Below, one piece after another: positions 55,466 through 64,000 of a stretch of DNA of 64,000 nucleotides (its first letter is position 1; every line of letters starts with the position of its first letter). Both the position numbers and the translations under genes were made by a program. The stretch lies in assembly GCA_905234835.1 (NCBI GenBank), contig CAJOIZ010000003.1:1-64000 (forward strand). Direction: 5' to 3'. The notes under the pieces were generated by a model, which saw only the letters and a list, made by a program, of their open reading frames with translations, was not told the DNA's origin and ran no database searches. Source of the stretch: Paludibacteraceae bacterium. Lineage in GTDB: Bacteria > Bacteroidota > Bacteroidia > Bacteroidales > Paludibacteraceae.

Positions 55466-56371
55466 TCAATGTATTCCGTTGAGCAGGCTCCTGGCGTCCA
55501 TCCGTTTCTTGCCTGGTAGTTGCAGTTCGGCGATGCTGACTGTTCCGTCTGCGCAAGGGACAGCTATCGGTCCATCGCCTTTCTCTGCGCGGAACACTTT
55601 GACGTTCTCGTACAGTTGTCCGCGTATGGTCAGATTGCACCACGCGGCAGGGTAGGGGGACAGCCCCCGGACGAAATTGACTATGTCTTCCGACCGTTGC
55701 GAGAAATCGATTCGGCAGTTGTCTTTGAACAGTTTAGGGGCGGGGCGCAGGTCCTCCGACATCTCTTGAGGGGTTGTGGGGATGGGTATGCCCTGTGCAT
55801 CGCAGTCGGCTATGAGACGAACCGTGCGAAGGGTAAGACCGATACTCATCTCCATCAGACGGTCGTGCAGCGAACCGGCATCCTCGTTGTCGCCGATGGG
55901 GGTGCGCTCCTGCAGCAGTATATCGCCCGTGTCTATATCGTGCCGCAGAAGGAACGTGGTGCAGCCTGTTTCCTTGTCACCGTTGATGACAGCCCAGTTG
56001 ATTGGTGCGGCGCCGCGGTATTTGGGCAGCAGCGAGGCGTGCAGATTGAACGTACCCAACCGCGGCATACTCCATACCACGTCCGGTAGCATCCGGAAGG
56101 CGGTAACAATCTGCAGGTCGGCTTGATACGAACGAAGTTCCGACAGGAAGACCTCGTCCTTGAGTCTCTCCGGCTGCAACACGGGCAGACCTACGGACAG
56201 GGCGTACTGCTTGACGGGCGACTCCTGCATCTTGTGTCCTCTGCCTGCAGGTTTGTCGGGCATTGTCACAACGGCAACCACGTTCCAGCCGTTCTCCACC
56301 AGTCCTCGTAAGCCTGCCACGGCAAACTCAGGCGTACCCATATAAACGATGCGTAACGAACTGTTATTCAT
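55466..56371 (-). CDS. fmt: Methionyl-tRNA formyltransferase
   Basis: RIVYMGTPEFAVAGL...GTFNLHASLLPKYRGAAPINWAVINGDKETGCTTFLL. Confidence 0.95.
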   Translation of the reverse strand: MNNSSLRIVYMGTPEFAVAGLRGLVENGWNVVAVVTMPDKPAGRGHKMQESPVKQYALSVGLPVLQPERLKDEVFLSELRSYQADLQIVTAFRMLPDVVWSMPRLGTFNLHASLLPKYRGAAPINWAVINGDKETGCTTFLLRHDIDTGDILLQERTPIGDNEDAGSLHDRLMEMSIGLTLRTVRLIADCDAQGIPIPTTPQEMSEDLRPAPKLFKDNCRIDFSQRSEDIVNFVRGLSPYPAAWCNLTIRGQLYENVKVFRAEKGDGPIAVPCADGTVSIAELQLPGKKRMDARSLLNGIH

Positions 56372-56374
56372 AAC

Positions 56375-57724
56375 TTAGCGGAATGTGTGTGAGAAGCCTA
56401 TTGAAAGCATCTCCTTGAATTGAATCTTGGCCTTGGTTGCGCCGTTGGGCTTGTACGAGCTGTCGTAGCGCGGATGGAGGGTTATGCGGGTGGTCAGGAA
56501 ACGGTTGATAACAAAGTTACACGTTGTCTGCCAGTCCACTTCCAGTGTGTGCTTCAGGTAGGTATAGTTGATGTAGAACTCCGTCTCCAGAACAATCTCG
56601 CGCAGCGGCGTGTACTTGTATTTGACGCGCAGGCTGCTACCCACGTCGTTCAGGATGTTCTTGCCGGCGGGGATACCGTAGTCGGTGACGGTGACGGTAG
56701 AGTCAGTCACCATCGCGTACACCATCTTGTAGGATGCGGGAGCCACCACGATACTCAGGTCTTTCACGGGCTTGTAGTCCAGACCGAGGTCGATATTGAA
56801 GCGTATAGGGGTGCCGAAAGTGGTCTTGAGATTATTCGTATTGGCTTTCCATGTGTCCCATATCGATGTGCGGAAGTCCGCCGAGGCAGAGAGATACAGG
56901 TTCTTGACTATCTGGTAGCCAACTTTGGAGTAGATACGGAACAGGTCGTCGTTGGTGTTGAACAGTCGTAATGTGTCGCCGGGCGTATTGGCGAAGCCTG
57001 TCCGCCATTCGCCGAGGTTCTCCCATATAAGGTTGTCTTTCGAGTAGTTGATGTTGCCTTTGAGGACGGACAGGATGTTCAGGTTGAACTCGTTGCCGCC
57101 TTGGTACCAGTTCTTGGAGATGTAGCTCTGCGCCATCTGTAGTTGCACCAGTGCGTCTTTCCGCCACGGGCTGTAGATGTTCTGGCGGTTGCGCCGCATA
57201 TCGGCGAGGTCTTCCTCGGTGTCTTTGATGAGGGATTTGGTTACGGCTATCTGTCCGAGGTGTTTCTCTTGTGCCAACTGCTTCGCCACCGAGTCCTGCT
57301 CTCTTTGCAGCCGTGCGATAGAGTCGCGGAATGCCGCTTGCGCCAGTTCGTCGGCGCGGAGGTTGAGAATAGAGTCACGGACGTGTTTCAGTTCGTCCTC
57401 CAATTTGCGCTCTTGTGTATAGAGCTCGTTCAGCAGCGAGTCGCGTTGCAGCGAGTCGCGACGGCGTATGTCGTCGCTCTGCTGCGCTATCATACGTAGC
57501 AGCATCTCGTCCTCGTCGAACCCAACCACCATCGCGTCTTGGTCTTTGAGCGTATCCACATCAAGTACAGTGTCCAACGGCAACGCACTCACACGCAACA
57601 GCGAGTCGGGAATAGCCATCAGTGAGTCGGCAGGAACGGTGTCGCCTCGTAAAACAGGTGTAGCGCACAGCGACAGACCGCTGCACAGCAGAGCGGCAAT
57701 CAGGAAACAGGTTTTTGTCTGCAT
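56375..57724 (-). CDS. DUF3078-like protein
   Basis: WRKDALVQLQMAQSYISKNWYQGGNEFNLNILSVLKGNINYSKDNLIWENLGEWRTGF. Confidence 0.75.
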   Translation of the reverse strand: MQTKTCFLIAALLCSGLSLCATPVLRGDTVPADSLMAIPDSLLRVSALPLDTVLDVDTLKDQDAMVVGFDEDEMLLRMIAQQSDDIRRRDSLQRDSLLNELYTQERKLEDELKHVRDSILNLRADELAQAAFRDSIARLQREQDSVAKQLAQEKHLGQIAVTKSLIKDTEEDLADMRRNRQNIYSPWRKDALVQLQMAQSYISKNWYQGGNEFNLNILSVLKGNINYSKDNLIWENLGEWRTGFANTPGDTLRLFNTNDDLFRIYSKVGYQIVKNLYLSASADFRTSIWDTWKANTNNLKTTFGTPIRFNIDLGLDYKPVKDLSIVVAPASYKMVYAMVTDSTVTVTDYGIPAGKNILNDVGSSLRVKYKYTPLREIVLETEFYINYTYLKHTLEVDWQTTCNFVINRFLTTRITLHPRYDSSYKPNGATKAKIQFKEMLSIGFSHTFR

Positions 57725-58569
57725 GCGTGTACGATTAAATAGATTCCCCATATAATAAACGGTATACTAAGCAGTTGCCCCATATTGAGAGCCATATCGG
57801 CCTCGAATGCCTCTTGGTCGTTCTTGATGAACTCTAACAGGAAGCGGGTCACGAAGATAATCTCAAGAAAGACCCCGAAGATAAGCCCCTGCCGTTTGTA
57901 GCATTGTCCTTTCCAGTACATCAGCCACGTCACGACGAACGCCACGATGCAGTAGAGCATCTCGTATATCTGTGTCGGATGGCAGGGTTCGGTCTGTCCG
58001 TCGCGGACGAAGATGAACCCCCACGGCAGGTCGGTCACGCCGCCGTATATCTCCGAGTTCATCAGGTTACCGAAACGGATGCACGTGGCGGTGATGCACA
58101 CGCCGATGACTAAACGGTCGAAAATCCAGATGACCGAGGTATGGAACTTCTTGTTCTTCGAGAAGTGTTTCTTGTTCAGACCCCATGCGGCGATAATCAG
58201 GCCGAAGGCGCCGCCGTGGCTGCTCAGACCGCCTTCCCAAATGCGCAGCAGTGCCAACGGGTTCTCTATGTACGGGTTGCGGTAGTTCAGGTTCCACGCA
58301 AAGAGTTGGATTGGGTCATCCGTGTGGTGCCATTCGTAGAACCAGCAGTGACCTATCCGCGCACCGATGATGACGCCTAATGCCATCCACAGGAATATCT
58401 TCTCCGGCCAGTCTTTCGGGCAGCCCTCGTTGGCGTACAGCTTCACCTGCACCAAGTAGGCCATATACAGTCCCACTGCCCACAGCAAGCCGTACCAGCG
58501 GATGCCACCGTCGCCTATGTGGATAAGGATGGGGTCCACGTCCCATGTTACATACAGCAGCTGATGCAT
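57700..58569 (-). CDS. lgt: Prolipoprotein diacylglyceryl transferase
   Basis: IRWYGLLWAVGLYMAYLV...ALLRIWEGGLSSHGGAFG. Confidence 0.93.
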   Translation of the reverse strand: MHQLLYVTWDVDPILIHIGDGGIRWYGLLWAVGLYMAYLVQVKLYANEGCPKDWPEKIFLWMALGVIIGARIGHCWFYEWHHTDDPIQLFAWNLNYRNPYIENPLALLRIWEGGLSSHGGAFGLIIAAWGLNKKHFSKNKKFHTSVIWIFDRLVIGVCITATCIRFGNLMNSEIYGGVTDLPWGFIFVRDGQTEPCHPTQIYEMLYCIVAFVVTWLMYWKGQCYKRQGLIFGVFLEIIFVTRFLLEFIKNDQEAFEADMALNMGQLLSIPFIIWGIYLIVHACRQKPVS

Positions 58570-58572
58570 ACT

Positions 58573-59436
58573 TTATCTCCCCCAGTTGAGTTTGACTTTG
58601 AGCGAGTGGATAAAGCCGTTGCCGCCTATCTGCACGATATGGACGGTGTAGCGCGCTTTCTCGATGTGCAGGGTTATGTCGTCGCTGAAGCCCTGGCTGC
58701 GGCCGTCCACGCTGACCAAGTAACTGCCGTTGCGGCTGCGGATGGAGAGGTCTATCTTCGAGTCGTCCGGCACGACTAACGGACGCACATTCAGGCTGTG
58801 GGACGCGATAGGCGACAGCACGAATGCGGGTGTCTGCGGAGTCATCAGCGGACCGCCGACACTCATGTTGTATGCCGTACTGCCTGTGGCGGTCGCTATA
58901 ATCAGACCGTCTGCCTCGTAGGCATGGAGGAACTCGCCGTTCAGGCGTGCCTCGACCGTAATCATACTGCTCAGACCCTGCTTCAGAACGGCTACCTCGT
59001 TGAGGGCGTTCGGGTCTAATATATGTCCATTCTCCGAGCAGGTCACGGACAGGAGCGTACGCTGTTCCACTGTGTAATCGCCCTCTAACAGACGGTCCAT
59101 GATGTAGTCCACGTCCTGTGTCTGCACTTCGGCGAGGAAGCCTAAGTGACCGCAGTTGATGCCGAGGATGGGGACGTTCTTGTCGCCCACGGCTGCGGCG
59201 GTGGTAAGGAACGTGCCGTCACCGCCTACTGAAAGGGCAAAGTCTATCGGGTCTGTATCGTTGAGGTTCGCTTCGTCTGCGCGGGGATAGACCTCGTAGT
59301 CGCGTAGGTTCAGTTCCTGACGCAGTTCTTGGGAGAGATAGATGTGAATCTGATGGGCGGCCATGTACTCAATCAGGTGTCGTACCTCATTGAGTGTCTG
59401 CTGCTTCATTGCGTTTCCGAATATAGCGATATTCAT
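58573..59436 (-). CDS. nadK: NAD kinase
   Basis: FALSVGGDGTFLTTAAAVGDKNVPILGINCGHLGFLAEV...ADGLIIATATGSTAYNMSVGGPLM. Confidence 0.93.
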   Translation of the reverse strand: MNIAIFGNAMKQQTLNEVRHLIEYMAAHQIHIYLSQELRQELNLRDYEVYPRADEANLNDTDPIDFALSVGGDGTFLTTAAAVGDKNVPILGINCGHLGFLAEVQTQDVDYIMDRLLEGDYTVEQRTLLSVTCSENGHILDPNALNEVAVLKQGLSSMITVEARLNGEFLHAYEADGLIIATATGSTAYNMSVGGPLMTPQTPAFVLSPIASHSLNVRPLVVPDDSKIDLSIRSRNGSYLVSVDGRSQGFSDDITLHIEKARYTVHIVQIGGNGFIHSLKVKLNWGR

Positions 59437-59564
59437 AGGATGTATATGGCGGTATGCATTGTGTCGTTAGCCGCCGCAAAGGTAATGCTTTTGCCAATAC
59501 GCCGAAACCCTTTGTCAAAAAAAATATCATCCCCGTCCACATCCTTTTTACACCCTATGCTGAC

Positions 59565-59631
59565 TATACGGATACTATACGGATACTATAGGAATACTTA
59601 TAGGAATACTATAGGGATACTATAGGAATAG
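59565..59631. repeat. 11-bp tandem array, 6 units (TATAGGAATAC type)
   Basis: tatacggatac tatacggatac tataggaatac t tataggaatac tatagggatac tataggaatag. Confidence 0.93.
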
Positions 59632-59837
59632 TATAAAGAAACAAAAATAATAACCAACCAACACGCAGTAACAAACAGCCGAAGGCCAACCAACACGCAG
59701 TATAAACCATAAATTTGCAATTTGAAATTTGAAATCATAAACCATAAATCATAAATAATAAACCATGAACGCTCCCCAACACGCAATTATCAACTATCAA
59801 TTATAAACTATCAACTATCAATTATCAACTACCGTGA

Positions 59838-59892
59838 GCGGGTGATTAGCGGGTGATTAGCGGGTGGTTAGCGGGTGATTACCGGGTGATTC
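59838..59892. repeat. 11-bp tandem array, 5 units (GCGGGTGATTA type)
   Basis: gcgggtgatta gcgggtgatta gcgggtggtta gcgggtgatta ccgggtgattc. Confidence 0.95.
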
Positions 59893-60303
59893 ACGGAACG
59901 ATTCAAAAACAATACAACGATAACGCAACCTGAACTCAACAGAAACACGACGGGATAACGGAGAAGATATCGGTATTCCGAAATCCCGACAGAACGAAAT
60001 CCCGATATTCCGTAACGCCAAAACCAACAAATTTGCAATTTGCTACTTGAAATCATCAACTATCAATTATCAACTATCAATTATCAACTATCCATACGGC
60101 TTCAGCTGATCGTTCGAGGCTTTGCCGAGATAAGAACTGTCAACTCTCAACTCTCAACTTTCTCAACAACCCCTAAACCCCTAAACGTCTAAACTCCTAA
60201 ACCATAAATCATAAATCATAAACCATAAATCATAAATCATAAATCATAAACCATAAATCATAAATTAAACGACATCCCGTTTGTGTATGTCGTTTCCCTA
60301 TTG

Positions 60304-60311
60304 TACCTTTG
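60304..60311 (+). promoter_or_regulatory. -7 box TACCTTTG upstream of ncRNA candidate
   Basis: Matches TAnnTTTG. Confidence 0.65.
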
Positions 60312-60598
60312 CCGCCGCAAATCATACCGTCGCTTGCCGACGTTAAACAGCAAGGACATAAAAAGGCGTTTATTGAACGTTGTTTGCGACTGGTCAGAAT
60401 CTTCGCAACATTCTACAGAATAAAGTCCGAACGGCAACAATGAATGTCCCGTGGATATGTATTATCCGTTCACGCCCGTCAATGGGCGGGACGGTTAGCA
60501 TATCTGGCGTGGACTTCGGTTGTTTTTCTACTTTATTCGGGGATTGCGAAGCCCTTGACCAGCGTGAAGAACAAGTGAACTTCACGCTTCTTTTATTG
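60312..60598 (+). ncRNA. Structured RNA candidate, rod with central bubble (6S RNA-like)
   Basis: Nested helices 60390-60396/60556-60562, 60401-60408/60544-60551, 60418-60426/60530-60538 plus apical helices; terminator GCGTGAAG/CTTCACGC + U-rich at 60562-60598. Confidence 0.6.
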
Positions 60599-60659
60599 TG
60601 TGCAGGTTAAAAGTGTAATAAGTAAACAACATAATTTAACAAACTAAAAATCAAAGACT

Positions 60660-61679
60660 ATGAAAAAACTATTTTTATTGGTTTGCACGATGCTTGTCAC
60701 CGTGCTGTGCTTTGCGCAAGAGACAAAGAAAGTAGCGATTTTGGAAACGGTTGACCGAGAGGGCAAAGTTTCGTATGCCGTCAAACTGATTCTACGTTCC
60801 AGTCTGGCGAAAGCCATTACGGGTACGGAAGGTTATGAGGCATACGACCGCACGGATATGGATGCCATCTTAGGCGAGCAGAATTTCCAACGAACGGGTA
60901 TGGTTAGCAACGAGCAAATCAAGCGTCTGGGGGAAATGACGGGTGCCAAATATGTGTTAGTGGCGGAAGCCGCTGTGGTGGATGCGAACAATATGTACGT
61001 TACCGCCAAACTGTTGGATGTGGAGACAGCTCGCACGGAAATGACCGATAATCAGATGATGGGTGTAACACCGAAAGAGATTCAGCGCGGATGCCAACTA
61101 TTGGCATCTAATCTGATAAAACCGATTCATCAGGCAGCTTCTGAACAAGATTTGGAAGAAGACGAAGAAAAGCCAAGCAAGGCAAAGAATAAGAAACAGA
61201 AAGAGAAACAGATTATTTCCGATTACGAAGACGATTCCGAGTATGAATATGGAAGAAATCCGTATGCCAATTTGGGTGAGATTACAAAAATCAGCGATAA
61301 TGAGTACCGGTTAGGGCGTTACAAGATGACGAAGAAAGGGTACGAGAAATTCATTTACGAGAACTGCCCGGAAGCATGGAAGAAATACAATGGCGGTAAA
61401 AAATGCATTGTAACAGGCTGGTCTTTGTTTGGAATAGGAGCCGCTTCTATGGTAATAGGAGGCTGTTGTATACCGGTATATGGTGGAGAAATTGCAGGTT
61501 TAACTATGATGCCTATCGGAGGTGCTTTATTTATGAGTGGTTTGATAACTTTTTCTTGCGGTTACGGAGCAAAAGGGAACGCCTACAAGACCTACAATAA
61601 GAAATGTGTGGGAGATACGCCGATAACGCTTAATCTGAAGTCTGACCAAAACGGCATCGGGTTGGCATTGCAGTTCTGA
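60660..61679 (+). CDS. CsgG/HfaB-like protein
   Basis: KKVAILETVDREGKVSYAVKLILRSSLAKAI...RTDMDAILGEQNFQRTGMVSNEQIKRLGEMTGAKYVLVAEAAV. Confidence 0.7.
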   Translation: MKKLFLLVCTMLVTVLCFAQETKKVAILETVDREGKVSYAVKLILRSSLAKAITGTEGYEAYDRTDMDAILGEQNFQRTGMVSNEQIKRLGEMTGAKYVLVAEAAVVDANNMYVTAKLLDVETARTEMTDNQMMGVTPKEIQRGCQLLASNLIKPIHQAASEQDLEEDEEKPSKAKNKKQKEKQIISDYEDDSEYEYGRNPYANLGEITKISDNEYRLGRYKMTKKGYEKFIYENCPEAWKKYNGGKKCIVTGWSLFGIGAASMVIGGCCIPVYGGEIAGLTMMPIGGALFMSGLITFSCGYGAKGNAYKTYNKKCVGDTPITLNLKSDQNGIGLALQF

Positions 61680-61683
61680 CCCT

Positions 61684-62751
61684 ATGAAACGGCTTCTTCT
61701 GTTCCTTATTTATCTTTTACCTGCTTTGCTGTCAGCCGCCCGACCGGCACCGCCTGACTGGATTGACCCTGTACTCAGGGAAGAGCGTTATCCCGCAGGG
61801 ACGTATTTTACCGGCTTCGTCTCCGTTTCTCGGAATCAGTACGAAGACAAAGAGGCTGCATACGCACGTGTACGTCAGGAAGCACGTGTCGAAGTGGTCG
61901 CATCCATACAGGTGAGTGTGGAACAAACGGTTGAGCACTTTCTGCAGAACACGCAAAACTATGGCAATGTGTCCACGTATGAAGTTATGACGATGCGCTC
62001 CGGCATAAAGACAACCATCAAGGATGTGCCGGGTTTGAACGTGGAGGTATGGGAGAACACCAAGACAGGGGACATCTGCGCGTTCGCATGGGTCAAATCC
62101 GCTGACCTGTACAAGAAACTGATGCGGCGCATTGCTGTTAATCTGTCGAAAGCCGAGGCCGTACTCAACAGCGTGGAAACGCGTGCCGGAAGCGGAGACA
62201 AGATGCAGGCTCGCCACATGCTGGCGGAAATATCTCCCATACTGGACGGTATTGAGAACGACCAGTTCATCATGCTGGGTATTGATGCCGCGACAACGGA
62301 TGAAGACTTGTCCCTTCGTGAATCAAAACAGATGAAGGAGCGTTTCTTGTCACTGACTGCGAAACTGAAAAACAGCATAGCGGTCTGTATCGACTGCACG
62401 GCGAAACTCTTTGGCACAAGTTATATGGCGTTGAAAAGTGAGATACAAGGCGCGCTGTCGGATTTGGGTGTGATGTTCGTGGATGATGCCGACCGTGCGG
62501 ATTGGGTGATACGGATTACAGCCCGGGCACGCGAGTACAACAAGGTGGATTATGGCAACGCATCGGCGTACTTTGTCTTTACGGACGCACAAATCAGCAT
62601 AGAAAAAACGGCTGACGGCAAGCGTATCTACGAGAATAGCATCAGCGAAAAGGGTACTCATACGCTCGGTTATGAGCAGGCGGCACGGGACGCATACGAA
62701 CACCTTTCCGTGCAGTTGGGTGGTATAGTTAGAGAGCAGATAACAAAATGA
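61684..62751 (+). CDS. LPP20-like secreted protein
   Basis: Signal peptide; PDWIDPVLREERYPAGTYFTGFVSVSRNQYEDKEAAYARVRQEARVEVVASIQVSV. Confidence 0.6.
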   Translation: MKRLLLFLIYLLPALLSAARPAPPDWIDPVLREERYPAGTYFTGFVSVSRNQYEDKEAAYARVRQEARVEVVASIQVSVEQTVEHFLQNTQNYGNVSTYEVMTMRSGIKTTIKDVPGLNVEVWENTKTGDICAFAWVKSADLYKKLMRRIAVNLSKAEAVLNSVETRAGSGDKMQARHMLAEISPILDGIENDQFIMLGIDAATTDEDLSLRESKQMKERFLSLTAKLKNSIAVCIDCTAKLFGTSYMALKSEIQGALSDLGVMFVDDADRADWVIRITARAREYNKVDYGNASAYFVFTDAQISIEKTADGKRIYENSISEKGTHTLGYEQAARDAYEHLSVQLGGIVREQITK

Positions 62752-62843
62752 ACCATCCTGTCCGCAAGTACATCTCCAACGGCATTCTCCTTATCGAACG
62801 CAACGGCATCCGCTACGCCGCCCAAGGCCAGCGTCTCGACTAA
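62748..62843 (+). CDS. 31-aa ORF consisting almost entirely of the C-terminal tail module
   Basis: MNHPVRKYISNGILLIERNGIRYAAQGQRLD*; starts in an ATGA overlap with the upstream stop. Confidence 0.6.
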   Translation: MNHPVRKYISNGILLIERNGIRYAAQGQRLD

Positions 62844-62884
62844 GAGATAAGAACCTGTCACCTCCGTCAATTACGTTCAAATTG

Positions 62885-63340
62885 TATTTGAACACGGCTT
62901 CCCAGAGCCGCTTGTAAAGAATATGGGCTTTGTTCATTGCGTGCGGATAGTATCCGCACCTCTATCACCACAGAAGGCTACCCGCACGGATAGCCTTCTG
63001 TTTGTTTCTTATTGCCTTCTTGTCTTTTTCTTTTATTGCCTTCTTTCTTTTATTGTCTGCGAATTTAATTCGCAGCCCTTTCGTCTGTTGTAGCGGCTGA
63101 GAGCCGCTTTTTTCTTCGTCAGTTAGCCCCGAAATAATCGTGCCCTTGTGGCTAAGAATCTTATTCGGCTTCAAAGCGTATGTCTATTTCGCGGCAATTG
63201 TATTGCCGCAAAGTCTTCTTCGCTAAAGAGTCGGACTTTGTCCATTGTGTCTACATGAAAGCCCTGCAGGCTTTTATGCCTAGAGGCATAATGGGCGGAT
63301 ATTTGAACATCGGCCTTAAGAGCCGCTTGTAAGAACCCCG
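62885..63340. repeat. Hairpin cluster with an internal duplication
   Basis: TGCGGATAGTATCCGCA, GCGAATTTAATTCGC, GCGGCTGAGAGCCGC, CGGCAATTGTATTGCCG; atttgaaca-CGGC..AGAGCCGCTTGTAA(a)GAA at 62888 and 63301. Confidence 0.75.
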
Positions 63341-63428
63341 CCGTCCTCTTCAGATAACGGAGATCCCGACATCCCGAAAGCACGGTATCCCGAAATTCCA
63401 ATAGGACGATATCCCGACATCCCGACCC

Positions 63429-63578
63429 TAAATTTGCAATTTGCAATTTGAAATCATAAATCAAAAACCCCTCCTCATTTACAGTAGTTTACAAAGAAAA
63501 TGCAAAAAAAAGTAAAAAAACTTGCCTTTTAGGTGATAGATTTTGCCCTTTTTTTGCCTTATATATGGAGGGGTATAT
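63429..63578. repeat. Second copy of the ~149-bp element at 828-976
   Basis: Near-identical by eye. Confidence 0.9.
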
Positions 63579-63704
63579 TATTCCGCTGTGGCATAAATTT
63601 GCAATTTGAAACTTGCATTCATAAATCATCCACCGTATTTCTATCGGACAATAGAAAAAATAACAATTCTTACCGCTATTGTTTACAGGAATGTAAAAAT
63701 GTAG

Positions 63705-63712
63705 TACTTTTG
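63705..63712 (+). promoter_or_regulatory. -7 box TACTTTTG for the terminal CDS
   Basis: gtagTACTTTTGcggcg about 70 bp before ATG. Confidence 0.7.
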
Positions 63713-63780
63713 CGGCGAAATTACTACCTTGTGAAACAACAACCATAAACAATAATAAACAATAATCAACAACACACAAT

Positions 63781-64000
63781 GAAAAGACTCTTTTCTGTTT
63801 TGGCTCTGGCGGCGGTGATGCTGCTGCCGGGCACGGGCAAACTCTTCGCCCAAGACCAAGTGACGGACGATTTCACTGCCGTCAACGCAACCGGCAAAAC
63901 CTATATCTGGGGCGATGACTATTACACCTCCGACAAACAGGTCGGACTCTGCGATGTCGTCGTGACGAAAATGCCTTCCGGCTCGACCCCGGGTCAGCTG
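63781..64000 (+). CDS. N-terminus of a secreted protein (3' truncated by window)
   Basis: MKRLFSVLALAAVMLLPGTGKLFAQDQVTDDFTAVNATGKTYIWGDDYYTSDKQ. Confidence 0.8.

Noticed and set aside
60390-60562. RNase P RNA (because of AAAGTCCGAAC)
   Set aside because: Lacks other conserved RNase P elements; rod-like pairing fits a 6S-type fold better
60660-61679. Full curli secretion system
   Set aside because: CsgG-like domain only; no CsgA/B/E/F-like genes adjacent

Overview
A Bacteroidales-type chromosomal window; the lineage is inferred from TAnnTTTG promoters, a T9SS sorting domain and the gene families. It mixes housekeeping blocks (rpmB-rpmG-DUF4295, fmt, lgt, NAD kinase, uridine kinase, menA/UbiA, C1 peptidase, Nif3, tRNA-Lys, tRNA-Gln) with a large accessory component. 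The accessory genes include secreted proteins sharing a short C-terminal tail (K-x-[IM]-x-[ND]-G-x-[LM]-x-I-x3-G-x2-[YF]-[ND]-x2-G-[QG]) and a 'W-x-TLCLPF' module, a giant M6 metalloprotease with InlB-like repeats, and a 2203-aa IgGFc-binding-like T9SS protein with its own barrel gene. There is also a WYL + PD-(D/E)XK pair, a gutted MreB-like protein, an Mpi-type serine recombinase, two toxin-antitoxin modules and three AAA_14/DUF4143 ATPases embedded in dispersed repeats. The signals most worth following are: (1) an 18-bp perfect inverted repeat (41433-41450 / 41613-41630) enclosing a complete promoter, with a terminator that forms in only one orientation; (2) addiction/ATPase modules separated by a shared hairpin-containing repeat, like a cassette array; (3) an ATGA-coupled 31-aa ORF encoding only the C-terminal tail; (4) a rod-shaped 6S-like RNA candidate with promoter and terminator; (5) several tandem arrays with an exact 11-bp or 9-bp period but unrelated sequences. 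All calls come from reading the sequence; no database search was run.
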